DNA of 64,000 nt from Voacanga thouarsii (taxonomy: Eukaryota; Streptophyta; Magnoliopsida; Gentianales; Apocynaceae). The notes below the pieces were generated by a model. The model was not told the DNA's origin and searched no databases. It worked only from the letters and a program-made list of their open reading frames with translations. The stretch spans positions 434,001 through 498,000 of the forward strand of contig JANUWF010002354.1 of the NCBI GenBank assembly GCA_026120185.1, read 5' to 3'. Of this stretch, positions 1 to 12,659 are shown piece after piece (within the stretch, counting starts at the first letter, position 1; every line of letters starts with the position of its first letter). The translations under genes were made by a program, and so were the position numbers.

Positions 1-1016
1 GTTAATTGGTAATAAATTGGTTGCTAGCAATAACTGACTACCAACATTGATTCACAGAGAAAAAAACAATGTTACTAAAGTTTCTGCCCTGCCAATGGCT
101 TTCTTCTAAACTGTTCCTGATACTATTCCTTATTTATAGGACCACTGTTGGTAATTTAACAGTATTATGGCCATTTGTGGACCTCATACCATGTGCAAGT
201 AATGCTTTAATACATAGTGTCTTATACAAGGTCGCAAGAGAAGTTGCAGTTTTATTATGTCATTTGTCCGTAACTCTGTAGCAAGTTGGCTTTTTCTAGC
301 TATTGTTAAACATGAGACTTCGGTGCAGAAAAGAAATAATTCCACGTAACCTCCCTGATCTCTCATCACTTTCAAGTCTTAAGTTTCTTGTTTTTTTGAG
401 CTTGGAATCCTTCACTACCCACCCTTCTCTCTCTCTCTCTACTGTCGTTCACTATTCCATTACATAACTTCAAAGCCACATGCTGAACAAAAGTATGCCT
501 AATTTCTCTTGGGGTGGGGGAGGTGGGAGGTTCTCCTGTCTCCAAGTTTATAAGTGCCTCCGAGGGGGAGTCAGATTATCATTGATGATCAGAGGCTCAA
601 CTATCTGAGGACCCGACTAGGTCATTGTTTTTTCACTAGGGACTTTGAAATCATTTCAGTATTGAGCATACAAATTGCTCCTGCACTGAAAATGGCTCTT
701 GCAATCGTAAAATTATTTGACGTCTTGAAATTTCATGTCTGAAACAATTTTCAGGTTTTTGTTTTAGTTTAGGCTTTAGGGGAATGCAAGACGTTGTGCC
801 GTTGTTGAAGTATATTGTTATCTGTCTCTCTCTGCAATTTTTGATCTTTTTCTGCATGCTTTAAGTTGTACTTCTACTATTATGTCTGCTGCCTGTAACG
901 GATGAGTTCTGTCCATTTTACATGTCCTTCTCTTGAATATTGTTTGATAATGCTTCTTTAATGTACATTCTTCAAGACCAAGTATCATAATCTCATAAAT
1001 ACTGGTTCAACTGCAG
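1..1016. other. Presumed intron interior of the SHMT gene
   Basis: No coding exon is recognisable before the splice acceptor at 1015-1016. The next exon opens in mid-protein, so this stretch is most simply a long intron whose upstream exons lie outside the window. It contains a short CT microsatellite near 427-441. Short reading frames here resemble nothing and have no splice context. Confidence 0.6.
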
Positions 1017-3459
1017 ATGGAAAAAAGCGCAGCACTCTTTAGGCCAAAACTAATTGTAGCTGGTGCAAGTGCTTACGCACGGCTATATGATTATGCACGA
1101 ATCCGCAAGGTAAACTTAGTCTTAGGAGTAGTTGTTTGGTAAACATTATACATTTTTCTAACTTCTAGAATTATTGCAATCGATACTAGTTTAAGTTTGG
1201 GTGAACTTGATAGGTCTGTGACAAGCAAAAGGCTGTTATGTTGGCTGACATGGCACACATTAGTGGCTTGGTTGCAGCTGGTGTCATCCCTTCACCATTT
1301 GAATTTGCTGATGTTGTCACAACCACAACACACAAATCACTACGAGGTCCACGTGGAGCAATGATCTTCTTCAGGAAGGGCGTAAAAGAGATTAACAAAC
1401 AAGGACAAGAAGTGAGTCTTTAAAAAAAAAAAAATCAATTTTGTTCTTTAATTTATCTGCTTATCATTTTCATGATGTGAATAACGAATTGGGGAGTTTT
1501 GTAAATGCCTGGTACAACAGTCCAAATCATTGGACTGTCTCACATACTCTGGGAGAGAGGTTTGCAATGTTGATATAAATGTAATTTCAAAAGTATCTTG
1601 CTCCATGTTCGTAACAAATTTTTCCTGGCTCTCAATTTGTCATCTCTAACACCCCTCCCACATGTTTCTCAAACCAAATTAAAAAAATAAAGAAAAAGGA
1701 AAATGGAAAAGGAAGGATTATGGTTGGTCAACGGTAAAATTTTGAAATGTATTCGGCTAATGTATTATTTTTGTCTCATTTCTTTTGAAACTTAAATTTG
1801 ATCTAACAGGTGTTTTGTGACTATGAAGACAAAATCAACCAAGCTGTTTTTCCTGGCCTTCAAGGGGGTCCCCACAATCACACTATAACTGCCCTAGCAG
1901 TTGCACTGAAACAGGTGTTCTTCTAAAATTCTATTTTTCATTTTCCATAGTTCTAATAATTTCTCATTTGTTTTTGGATTTGTATTTAATGAGTTTTTGG
2001 TAATCTTTTGTGCTTCTAGGCTATGACACCTGAGTACAAGGCATATCAAGAACATGTTCTTTGCAATTGCTCAAAGTTTGCTGAGGTACCTATAGGCAGT
2101 TGAGGAACTTTTAGTGCTTATGTCCAAGTCAAGAAAATTTTTGGTTCTGTTGAACTCCTAGTTGCTGGAATTCTGCTCATACTTGGTCAATCTCACTGAC
2201 TGACTGGCAAAAATAGTAGCTGTTTCTACAGTGATATTAGCTTTATTTCTGACCTGGTGCCATAATTGACAACTATAATGTCATCTTTTGGTTGCAGACT
2301 TTGTTAGCCAAGGGCTATGAACTTGTATCTGGTGGCACTGAGAACCATCTTGTGTTAGTGAATCTACGGAATAAGGTGATATTGGATTCATCCTTCCCTT
2401 GCAACTGTTTGGATTTCTTTATTCTATTGACTTTTAAGTTTTCCTTACCTGGAAACTTATCTTATTTATATATTTGTGCTTTGTTGTGGTTTATCTTATT
2501 TCTATGGTTCTATATTTTATAATGTCAAGGTGTAAATTTAGCAGGGATTAGGCTTGTTGAATTTATGGATGTTACAATTATACTGTTGTTTTCATTGACA
2601 GGTTTTTCAATAATCTTTTGAAGTAAATCTTTAAGGGCTTCAACAGGATTCTCCAGAAATTTGTTTCTAGAAATTTGCTACATTAGTTATTCAATGCATA
2701 TACTGTCGGATAAACGTGTTTATTTCTAGGCTGCTATATTTTTAGTCTGAAACTGGGAATTATTGCGGCTGTCTGAGATACTTCTGTCTATCTCCACTGT
2801 CCCATGACTAAGTGGAGTAATTTCAGTTGCTATAATTTCAACATTTGCTATACTTTTAGGTCTTCAAAACTCCAATCACTACATATCTCTTTGCAGGGCA
2901 TTGATGGTTCTAGGGTTGAGAAAGTTCTAGAATCAGTGCACATTGCAGCTAATAAAAACACTGTTCCTGGGGATGTGTCTGCCATGGTACCTGGTGGAAT
3001 ACGCATGGGTAAAGCACTTACCTTTTGATCATCATGATCTTGACTCGATCAAGTAATTCATTCATAATTATAGCTTTCTGGTGATTTAGGAACGCCGGCC
3101 CTCACATCTAGGGGATTTGTTGAAGAGGATTTTGTTAAAGTTGCAGAGTTCTTTGATGCTGCTGTGAAGTTGGCTCTGAAGATCAAGGCTGAGACTCAAG
3201 GTTTCATTAGTTTGTTCAATATGCACACTAATCAAAATTGCTTCATATCGTAGAACATTATAAATTGGTTGGTCCTTTGCTTATGGTGCTCTGCCTTCTG
3301 TTCCAACTTTCAGGAACAAAATTGAAGGACTTTGTGGCTACTATGAAGTCAGATGCTAATGTATCTTACATTTCAAAGCTACGTCATGAGGTCGAAGAGT
3401 ATGCGAAACAATTCCCTACAATTGGGTTTGAGAAGGAGACAATGAAATACAAGGATTGA
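1017..3459 (+). CDS. SHMT: Serine hydroxymethyltransferase, mitochondrial type (3' part of gene)
   Basis: This PLP enzyme interconverts serine and glycine with tetrahydrofolate; in leaf mitochondria it works with glycine decarboxylase in photorespiration. Eight exons are visible: 1017-1109, 1214-1411, 1810-1914, 2020-2085, 2298-2375, 2897-3008, 3090-3200 and 3314-3459. All have GT-AG borders and consistent phase. They encode the C-terminal ~269 residues of a protein usually near 515 aa. The first exon reads [20 protein letters not shown]. The second holds the cofactor region ADMAHISGL and the Schiff-base lysine in TTTTHKS (Lys codon 1334-1336). Later come [21 protein letters not shown] and [13 protein letters not shown]. 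The C-terminus [11 protein letters not shown] matches plant mitochondrial SHM1/SHM2 rather than cytosolic forms. No stop or frameshift is seen, so the gene looks functional. The N-terminus lies upstream of the window. Confidence 0.95.
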
Positions 3460-5568
3460 CGGAGCAGCTGACTCTTTTGTGGTCGTGTATATTGCATTTT
3501 CTTGATTATTTGGCTCAAATTTTTTAGGATCCAGTCACATTGAGAATGAATCTTAGAAATCCATCAGCGATGTACCTGGGACTAATGTAAAAAAGTCTAT
3601 ACTAGATTTTTTATGGTTAACACACGAATTAAGGCCATTGGTCCCTGTCCCCTGCTCCCCCTTCCACAGTAATGACCAAAGTGCAACCTTGTTAGTTGTT
3701 ACCCTATATGTGGAAGTCAATGTGAGCTATCTTATTTTGCTTCCTTTTGGCTCCAGTTTCATTTCGAGTTGAAAATCATTTCTCCACCACGCCCAGAGGT
3801 GTGCAAGGTTAACCCCTTGTAACTACAATTATTGCTTCTCCATTGTGGTTTGTATGAGATCTTTTAGCTCCATATGTAGCTCTTTTAATGTCAATTGTAT
3901 ATTAAGAACAGTTTTGCTCTTCTTCTTTTCTCCAAAGGTTAAACCAGGATAGAGAGACGTGTCGGATATGCATTTTCATCCATTTAGATGCAAACCTATG
4001 GCCATGGGAAGTGAACGTATGGGATCATTTAACTTTGTTATGTGGCCAATATTACACATGAGAATAAACGAGTGTCAATCATTAGTTGAACATCGAATGC
4101 TAGTCTCGCATGTTGTTTTTGGTGCTGCTTCTGTTGTTGTTTTATTTTATTTTTAATAAATCTTTTTCTATTGCCTTCGCAAAACTGCTTATATACCTAC
4201 AAGTTTTGAATGGTTTTTATGCATGGTTTAATTCTACCTTTTGTGCCCTTACCTGACCACATCTCAGTTTACCGTGGCATGAATATGGTTCAATGGTTTG
4301 TCTCTAAAGCGTTGCCGTTTTGTGCAAATGGTTATTTTGCTGCAGATTGAATGCATAGACTTCAAATCCAAGACGGAACAGCAGATTGCTTAAAATGTCT
4401 ATAACTCAACTGCATATTGGGCTGCTCAGGAGTAGCAGGTCTAAGAATTTAACACACATCTCTTTACAATTTGTATGATAGTCTTACGTCAAGTTGATTC
4501 CCATCGGTGTAGAGACCTTCCAAAGTTTCAGGAATATTTGCACGTACAATTTATGTGCACTCATGCTTCTGGACTTCATGTCTAGAGAGTGCCTGTGGTA
4601 ATAGTGGAGTATTTGAAATCATTCTCATTCTCAAGCCCGTTTAATGGACTATCTCGTGAATCACTTGTTTCTTCCGTCAAGCTAGAGTGCTTCTTTTTAT
4701 CTGGAAATCACTAGTTTCTTTAATCAAGCCACAGTGCTTACTTCTAATCCCTTAGCTAACTAATGTCTGTTGCTATCTTTTATCTTTTGCTCCAAGGCTT
4801 TTGATAGTCTGCCACTTTATTCAAATGAAATTCTAGTGAAGATAGCAAAAGATGCCTTATGATAATTGCTGTTAATCAAACTGAACTAAAGTCCTCAACC
4901 AAAGAAACTCGGCACTTTTGCGTCTTTGATCAGGGTTGAAGGTCTACGAAATTTAGCTTGGAATTGACATTTCTCTGTTTTAGTCATTCATTCGTTCTCG
5001 TTATTTTGATCTAATGTTGGTAGAGGTGATTAGCGGACGAAACTAGAAAGTACAAGGTGTCAAAGTGCTTGTGAGCCAGCAGAATTTCTATTATTAAATT
5101 ATTAAAATAATGAAATTAAAAATATTAGATAATTTAATATATAATTATTTAATTATGCCCGTTTGATAACAAATATTGTTAAATTTTAGTTCATGTATTT
5201 TGTAATATATTTTTATTATTAAAACGCATAAAAATCTTAATATAAATTTTATAGAAAATAAAGGTTATGCAAATTTAAAATATGAATATTTAATAAATTT
5301 TAAAGGCAATAAAAAATATTCAATGTTAAATATTTTAGAATTTAGTACTTAGACATTTAAATGTTAAGACTTCATATGTATCGAAGAGGCTTTTAGTGAT
5401 TTTTTGTATCATTAAATATTCCAAAAATGGCTAATAATATTTCAAATAATCTCATAAACCCTATAATTCAAATTTATAAGATTTGATATCTATTTCTATA
5501 GTTGTTGCTTCAAGAGAAGATATTTGTGCAATACACATGATATTTGGCATAAATATATATTAGAGCGT
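3460..5568. other. SHMT 3' flank and AT-rich intergenic DNA
   Basis: The first few hundred bases are probably the SHMT 3' UTR. The rest is of mixed composition to about 5030 and very AT-rich afterwards. Reading frames such as 3959-4156 resemble no family and have no splice context. I see no gene here. Confidence 0.5.
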
Positions 5569-5570
5569 AT

Positions 5571-5873
5571 CTCTATCCGTTTTTATTTATTTATCTGTCA
5601 CAATCGAAAAATTTTAGTATTCTTTTTTATTTATTACATTGAAAAAATTTAAATACCATTAATATTAATTTTACCACTATACCTTTGTATTAAATAGTTT
5701 TAAAAAATAAAAGTATAATAACTTTAGAAAAAGTTGAGCAAACAAAATAAAAAAATAATTGTGAAGAATATTAAATCCAATAATACTTTTAGAATATATA
5801 AATAAAGTTGTATGAATTTAAAATATTAATTAATTTTTTTTAAACTGTGTTAAGTAATAAAGACGGATGGAGT
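5571..5873. mobile_element. Stowaway-like MITE (Tc1/mariner type)
   Basis: The left end CTCTATCCGTTTTTATTTAT pairs imperfectly with the right end AATAAAGACGGATGGAG. These resemble the CTCC-TCCGT termini of Stowaway elements. The element is about 300 bp, non-coding and AT-rich, with TA-rich flanks. The match is imperfect, so this is probably an old copy. Confidence 0.5.
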
Positions 5874-6199
5874 AATATATAAAATAATTAGAAGATTGTA
5901 ATTCTTAAATCTTCAAAAATAATATATACATTATTATTTTATGTTACAAATTATATACTAATAATATATACAGTGAATTAACAGATCTCGTGACACGACG
6001 AAAATAAGAGCATCTTCCATCAAAATTTATTGTCAATTCTAAAGTGGAGCACCCAAATCCATATAGGCCTTGGCTCAGGAAACAATGGAAAACGCTTTGG
6101 TGTTTGACTTTTCTCTAGGATTATTAAACGAAAGAAAGTGATCAAGGCTCGATATAGGGAAGGTACGTGTACCAACTTTATTTTTAATTGTTAACTGTT

Positions 6200-6600
6200 T
6201 ATAATAATTATTTTTAATTGTTAACTTTATTTTAAAATCTTAATAAATCTTATATTATAAGATTTAATGTATTAATATTAAATATATATTATTAATTAAT
6301 TTAATTAATTATTTAATTAGTTAAAATTTTAAAATAAAATTAAATAATATTTAAAGAATTATATATTTTAATATATTAATTTAAATAATATTTAAAAAAT
6401 TATATATTTTAAAATATTAATATTAAATATATATTTTTATTAATTAATTTAATTAATTAAAATTTTAAATAAATTTAAATATAATTTTTATTTTTCTTTT
6501 AAAAAAATTTCATTTAATATTACTTATGATATTTTAACGTATTGTAATAATAATTCTTTTTTAATTTATATATATATAAATTTAATCACGTGTCATATTA
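6200..6600. repeat. AT-rich dispersed repeat, copy 1
   Basis: The block containing AGATTTAATGTATTAATATT, followed by runs of TTAATTTAATTAATTA, recurs near 12095-12475 in the same order and orientation. Both copies end with an AAATTTAAATATAATTTTTATTTT-like stretch and then a short GC-richer motif (CACGTGTC here, CGCGTGTC there). It is non-coding and of unknown class. Confidence 0.5.
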
Positions 6601-6801
6601 TGATACTTAGCCTCTCTTGTGGCTCGGAAGATGACTTGGCAGTTTCAAGTTCTACTGTCTGCCATTATAGATTTAATTTTTCCCTTCTAAAATAAAGATT
6701 GGATACTCAATTTCATCCAAACACAGATGATGAAAAGAAGATAACGGATAACATGAAATATAGCTAAAAGATTTAATTTTTGTTGTAAGAATTTGAATTT
6801 C

Positions 6802-9173
6802 ATGGCTTCCTTGCCCTCTGTTGTACTCGGAAACACTCTCAAACTCGACCCCGATTTCAAAAAACAGTCTCAAAGTTCTTCTATTTCATTTGATAAGGCA
6901 AGTTTTAATATGTTTAATTTACTACATGTTGCGTGAAATTAATTTTTTTAATCTCAGGCACTTCGAGGGGACTGAAATCTTCCTTTTTCTTGTTGTAGAG
7001 AAATTATAGCAACACAACCCAGTTGGATAAAAGTTTCGATTCATTTGGGTTGGATTTGAAAGAAGGAATTTCAGCTGTAAGAGAAGGTAACCTTGAAGGT
7101 GAATCATCTGCTTATCTTGCCTTGCTGCAAGAATGTAGAGACACGAAATCACTTTCACACGCGCAAGGAATTCATGCTCACATCGTGAAAACAGGTACGC
7201 ATCAGGATTTGTTTATCATGACATTTCTTGTTAACGTATATGCAAAATGTGGGGCAATGGAAAGTGTCAGGAAAGTTTTTGACAATTTGCCGAAAAGAAA
7301 TGTAGTTTCATGGACTTCGTTGATGTCGGGTTATGTTTATAATTCACAACCAGAGCTTGCAATTGGTGTTTTTGAAGAAATGTTGGGAGTTGGAGGGTAT
7401 CCTACGAATTACACTTTAGGAATCGTATTGAATGCTTGTTCTGCGTCGTCTAATTTTGAACTAGGAAAGCAATTACATGGGTATATTTTGAAGTATCGGA
7501 TTGCTGGTGACACGAGTGTGGGGAATGCTCTGTGTAGCTTGTACTCTAAGAGTGGTGTTCTCGGTTCTGTACTCAAGGCGTTTCGAATAATTGATGAAAA
7601 GAATGTGATTTCATGGACTAGTGTCATATCAGCTTGTGGGGATAATGGGAACTCGGCCACAGGCATTGATCTCTTTGTTCAGATGATTTGTGAGGGTGTT
7701 GAACCAAATGAGTTTACATTGACCAGTGTCTTGAGCTTGTGTTGTGTAATGCAGGCTTTGGATGTGGGATCCCAGGCTCACTCTTTGAGTATTAAACTAG
7801 GATACGGATCCAACTTACCTGTGATGAATTCAGTTATGTATTTGTACTTGAAAAGTGGACTAGTTAGGGAGGCAAAGAAGTTGTTTGATGCAATGGAGAA
7901 TATTAGCTTGGTAACATGGAATGCAATGATTGCTGGCCATGCCCAGATGATGGATATTGCTGAAGATAGTGTTTCAGCGTATCGCAGTGGGATTCAGGCA
8001 CTTGGGATTTTCAAGAAATTGAGCCAATCTGGTATGAAACCTGATTTATTCACCTTTTCTAGTGTGTTAACTGTGTGCAGTAGTTTAGCAGCTTTGGATC
8101 AAGGAGAGCAGGTTCATGCTCAAACTATTAAGTCGGGGTTCTTGTCTGATGTGGTTGTCGGTACTGCTTTAGTTAACATGTATAGTAAATGTGGAAGCAT
8201 TCACAGAGCAAGTAAAGCTTTCATAGAGATGTCTACCAGAACTTTGATATCCTGGACTTCGATGATTACATCTTTTGCTCAACATGGCCAATCACGACAA
8301 GCATTACAGCTTTTTGAGGATATGAAATTCCTTGGAGTTAGGCCAAACGAGATCACATTTGTGGGCATTCTTGCAGCTTGTAGCCAAGCTGGAATGGTTG
8401 AAGAGGCATTAGCTTACTTCAAGATGATGAAATCCGAGTATAAAATCAAGCCTGTTGTGGACCATTATGCATGCCTCATTGATATGTTTGTGAGGTTAGG
8501 TCGGTTAGAAGAAGCTTTTGATTTCCTTAAAAACATGGACTTTGAACCGAATGAGACTATATGGTCAATCCTGATTGCAGGCTGCCGAAGTCATGGAAAA
8601 TTAGATTTAGGTTTCTATGCAGCGGAGCAACTGCTCGACCTTAACCCAAAAGATTCAGAGACATACTTCTTGTTGTTAAACATGTACCTATCAGCGGGAA
8701 GATGGAAGGATGTTTCGAGGGTGAGAAAAATGATGAAAGCTGAAAAAATAGGAAAATTAAAGGATTGGAGCTGGATGAGCATTAAAGACAAGGTTTATTC
8801 ATTTAAGGCAGATGAGCCATGGCATGCAACTGGAGAGATGAAGGACTTATTAGGCGGTTTGCTGGAGAGGGCAAAGACTCTTGGTTACGAGCTGCAACCA
8901 AGTCTAGAGTTGACTAATGATGAAGATGAAGAAAATACTGTCTCCACTGTTCATCACAGTGAAAAGTTGGCAGTTGCATTTGGTTTGTTAAATACATCAA
9001 ATCCTGCACCAATACGAGTTAACAAGAGTATTAGCATGTGTAGGGATTGCCATAACTTTTTGAAATTTATCTCTATGTCAACTAGAAGGACGATCATAAT
9101 CCGAGATAGTAAACGGCTGCACAAATTTGACAATGGACAATGTTCTTGTGGGGATTTCAGCAGTCTTATCTAA
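6802..9173 (+). CDS. Pentatricopeptide repeat protein, PLS class with E/DYW domain
   Basis: This is an organelle RNA-editing type PPR protein. The long exon 6999-9173 carries about ten PPR units (WTSLMSGYV, WNAMIAGHA, WTSMITSFAQHG, NEITFVGILAACSQAGMVEE), an E region, then a DYW deaminase region with the zinc-binding HSEKLA and CRDCH signatures. The true start is probably not in this exon. An ATG at 6802 opens a 32-codon exon (6802-6897, MASLPSVVLGNTLKLDPDF...) ending AAG|GCAAGT, and a TTGTAG acceptor at 6993-6998 keeps frame into RNYSNTTQLDKSFDS. That is a 101-bp GC-AG intron and gives 756 aa. The N-terminus is Ser/Lys-rich, consistent with a plastid or mitochondrial transit peptide. The C-terminus ends CSCGDFSSLI instead of CxCxDYW, so editing activity or terminal processing may differ. 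There is no internal stop. I cannot name the Arabidopsis orthologue. Confidence 0.9.
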
Positions 9174-10337
9174 TCATGGTAATCTTAAGTTTAGTGATTA
9201 TTCATTTAACATTTTAAGCATGAATTTATGCCTTTTTCATGTTGCTTTCTTCTTCTTGATGACTGGTACAACAGAATTACATTTTGCATATATTGGCATC
9301 TTTCATGCAAGTTAAAGTTCCTGAAAGAATACCTTGCCTAACTTAGCTACACAGGAACAAGGCTTCTCCTTAGAAGTTCTGCAACCATATTAATTAGGCG
9401 TACAAAACCATAATCTCGTCCCAGAAGTTAGTTATGGAATTGGATGCAAAAGTTTTAGGGCAATGTGTTCATATGATGGATTAGAAGATCCTGATTACCT
9501 GCCTGAAAATGCTGCAATCTCTAATTCTTCTTCTTCTTTTCCTTCTTCTCTCTCTCTCTCTCTCTCTCTTATTTTTTTTAAAGTAGCTTAGAGCCATCAG
9601 CTCTGTTCTGTTTGTAACATTTTCCAATGTCTTACCGGCAGTGTCTAAGAAATAAAATACCAGTAGAATAATATCTAAATATCAAGGAGATTACACTGAA
9701 AACTCAGACTTGTTTAGATTTGTTTCAATTTCATTTTGCTAATTTTGGTTTTGAGCTCCTATGAAACTTTGAATTTACGAAGTCTCCACTCTTGGGGAAT
9801 TCAGGAGTCTACTTGATGCACAAGGTACTGCATCTAACCTTTGCAAATTTTAGTGAAGGTACTTTTTCTTTATTTCTGATTAAGTTTGTCATTCTGAAGC
9901 TTTGTCTGCCTTATCTAAACCTTGATTTCTTTCGATATATGTGCCGAGGAGATGAACTAAGGTTTGTGCAATCCTTTGTTTTATCCCAAAATTGTGTGAA
10001 CTACTGGGTATATATTATGACTGTTTACGAAAAAGTAATATTTATTTATGTAAAAGAAACTATTGCAAATTTTGGTGAAGGAGAAGGACTAGGGTGGGTG
10101 ATGATATTATTTGGATTCGGGCTCGCGTTGGTGAGTGAATAAAGTTCGACAGGTGTAAATGCAGAAAAGAAGGCCAAGGTGGATCTTGGTCTTCCATTGC
10201 GGTTCACATCTAGTCATCCCACTCCAACGAGAAGATCAAAATCACCCCAAGCTCTCTCCCAAGCTCTCTCACTATAGAGATTCTATATCCAGGAAATGAT
10301 TCAACAACGAAGGTGAGAAGATCCTGTCGAAATTCAA
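9174..10337. other. PPR gene 3' flank
   Basis: Probably the 3' UTR and spacer. It holds a (CT)n microsatellite at about 9546-9569. The 116-aa frame at 9792-10142 is hydrophobic and Phe-rich, resembles no family, and is not called. Confidence 0.5.
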
Positions 10338-10345
10338 GGTTGAAT

Positions 10346-10829
10346 CATTGTTTTCAGAATCGGACCGGATATCGAACCGAAAAATTTATTGATTTACGGT
10401 TTGATGGTCCAATCGTAATTAAATAGTAATTGAACTAGTAATATTATTATTTAAAAATTAAAAATATAATATTTTTAAAAATAAAATTGATCAATAAGAT
10501 CGTGTAATTTAAGTTCATAAATATATAAATAACGAAATTAAAAGAAAATATAATATTTTCTATATTAATATAGACTATTTATTTCATTTGTGTAATTATT
10601 TTTTTCCTATAAATATATTATCCTAATTAGGAGGAAAAAAAAAAGAGGGATCGGTTCAATTGGTTGGATCGGCCGATTCATCGGTTGGATTGGCCGATCC
10701 AAATTGGTTTGCATAAAATACATCGATTTTTGAAATTTTTGGTTCAAATAGATGGACCGGATCGATTTGGGGATCGATTCACGACTGATCAGTCTAACTG
10801 GCCGGTCCAGTCCGGTTAAAAAAACCATG
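10346..10829. mobile_element. Non-autonomous hAT element, 484 bp
   Basis: It is flanked by a perfect 8-bp duplication GGTTGAAT (10338-10345 and 10830-10837). The ends are imperfect inverted repeats: CATTGTTTTCAGAATCGGAC on the left, and CATGGTTTTTTTAACCGGAC read inward from the right. The subterminal sequence is rich in CCGGTC/GATCGG motifs. No transposase is encoded, so it would need a partner enzyme. Confidence 0.8.
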
Positions 10830-10837
10830 GGTTGAAT

Positions 10838-12094
10838 TATGGCGATTCACACCTCACCACCCCTCGCTTTGTCGAAAAGAAACATTCAATTAAATTAAAC
10901 TACCTTTTTTTTTTTTACTTCAAATTGAATTATCCACATTTGAAATTCAACTGGTACTACTTGCCACCTGAGCAAAAAGAAAAAAAGAAATTTTGAAGAA
11001 TTATGCCATCCTTTATGTAGGTGGAAGAATTTTGTCTTTAATCAGTATCTTGGTGAAAAATTATTCGTGGAATTAAGTTTTAAAGTAAATAAAGAATTGG
11101 ATTATATATATATAAAATCAAGCTGTGACAGTGAAAATTTAAACCTCCATATTGCAATTTCGTAAGGTAACTGTGAGAAACAGAAGTACAAGACGGGTTA
11201 GTCTTATGCAGGTTGTATGGACTTGAATTCGAAGCTAGTCAAATTTACTTAAGTACAATTTGCAAAAAGAAAGAGTCATGGCAATAGAGATGTTTAACAG
11301 ATCATCCACCATACATTTTGCATTCCTACTTCAATTGATGAACTATAAACTGCCTGTTGCTTGCAAGCTTTCGGTTAGGATTCTCTTCTCCTAGCCTTTT
11401 TCTTCACGCTGCAGGGAATCGATAATGTATAGAAACATTAATTTTTCATGAATCAAAAGACATTAGATGCACTCTTTCTGGATCACACTCTCTAGTATGA
11501 ATTTCTATTTGATGGATAAAGTATATATCATTGGAGTTGATTGATATAGTTAGTGTTGAAATTTTTATATTTATATTCTAAGTTTAAATATTTTTTCAAA
11601 TATGAGCTGTGTGCACCTTCAGCGGGATTCCTTTTGGATTTGTTTTCCATTAAATCATCTTATTTTTAAACAATATACTGCATGTTCAATTTACATTCCA
11701 TTTTCTTTATATATTAAAACAAGAAAAATAAGAGATTTTATAAACCAAAATTTCTATAACTATCCGCCAAAGCTAACCGGCGATGTTTACTAAAGTCTAT
11801 GCTAGCAAATGCATTATACATATCGATTCTATTTTTTTGGTTTTTGAATTTATATGTACCAATGTTTAGTAAAAGTCTGAAACCCAAAATTTCAAATGAA
11901 TTAGTATATATATCAACTTTTCTTTCTTTGGTTAGTCTATAAATATTAAATATAGTCAGAAAATTTACTAGAGAAATTTTTTAAAGTATTATTGGAAAAG
12001 CATAAGAGATTGGATTCTTTCGTATACGGCAAATATTGTTAGAATTTGGACTTAAATTATTAGTACACGTATAGATGTTTCGTGCGGATTGTTA
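10838..12094. other. Intergenic DNA, no gene seen
   Basis: AT-rich spacer with a short TA run near 11105. The frame at 11602-11793 shows no recognisable motif. Nothing here can be supported as a gene. Confidence 0.5.
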
Positions 12095-12224
12095 TGTTAT
12101 TAAGATTTAATATATTAATATTAAATATATATTATTTATTAATTTAATTAATTATTTAGTTAATTAAGATTTTAAAATAAATTTAGATAGTATTAAAAAA
12201 ATTACATATTTTAATGTATTAATA

Positions 12225-12294
<70 letters not shown>

Positions 12295-12475
12295 TTCAAA
12301 GAATTACACATTTCAATGTATTAATTTAGATAGTATTTAAAGAATCATACATTTTAATATATTAATATTAAATATATATATATTTTATTAGTTAATTTAA
12401 TTAATTAATATTTTAAATGAATTTAAATATAATTTTTATTTTTATTTAAAAAAAATTATTTAACCGCGTGTCGAA
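12095..12475. repeat. AT-rich dispersed repeat, copy 2
   Basis: Second copy of the block at 6200-6600, beginning AAGATTTAATATATTAATAT and with the same order of TTAATTTAATTAATTA modules. This copy is interrupted by a microsatellite and a partial internal duplication (TTCAATGTATTAATTTAGAT around 12313). Confidence 0.5.
12223..12291. repeat. Compound microsatellite (AAAT)n(AT)n
   Basis: About nine AAAT units run directly into about fifteen AT units. It lies inside the dispersed repeat copy at 12095-12475. Confidence 0.9.
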
Positions 12476-12594
12476 ATGGTAAGCTTCATCTTTGACTTAT
12501 ATATATATATTATTATTATGGTTATTATTATTAACCTTTTTTACATAGTTAAAAGAAAAAAAAATTATACAGAGTATGAAGGTGGCAGACCTGA

Positions 12595-12650
12595 GGATCG
12601 AACCAGGTCTTTTGTGTGAAAATACAGCAACCAACCCGCTGGACAAGTGA
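12595..12650 (-). repeat. tRNA-like/SINE-like pol III box pair (tentative)
   Basis: On the minus strand a good B box (GGTTCGATCC) follows about 35 bases after a weak A-box-like stretch (TGTCCAGCGGG). The spacing fits a tRNA-derived promoter. No full cloverleaf or 3' tail could be traced, so it may be a decayed SINE head or a tRNA relic. Confidence 0.3.
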
Positions 12651-12659
12651 ACGTCTTGC

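Noticed and set aside
184..857. Several 60-70 aa frames on both strands before the first SHMT exon
   Set aside because: They show no motif and no splice context; the region is best read as an intron.
1186..1398. 70-aa minus-strand frame
   Set aside because: Antisense shadow of the SHMT exon holding the PLP lysine.
7409..7666. 85-aa minus-strand frame in the PPR gene
   Set aside because: Shadow of the PPR exon.
9792..10142. 116-aa plus-strand frame downstream of the PPR gene
   Set aside because: Hydrophobic low-complexity reading with no family resemblance; probably UTR or spacer.
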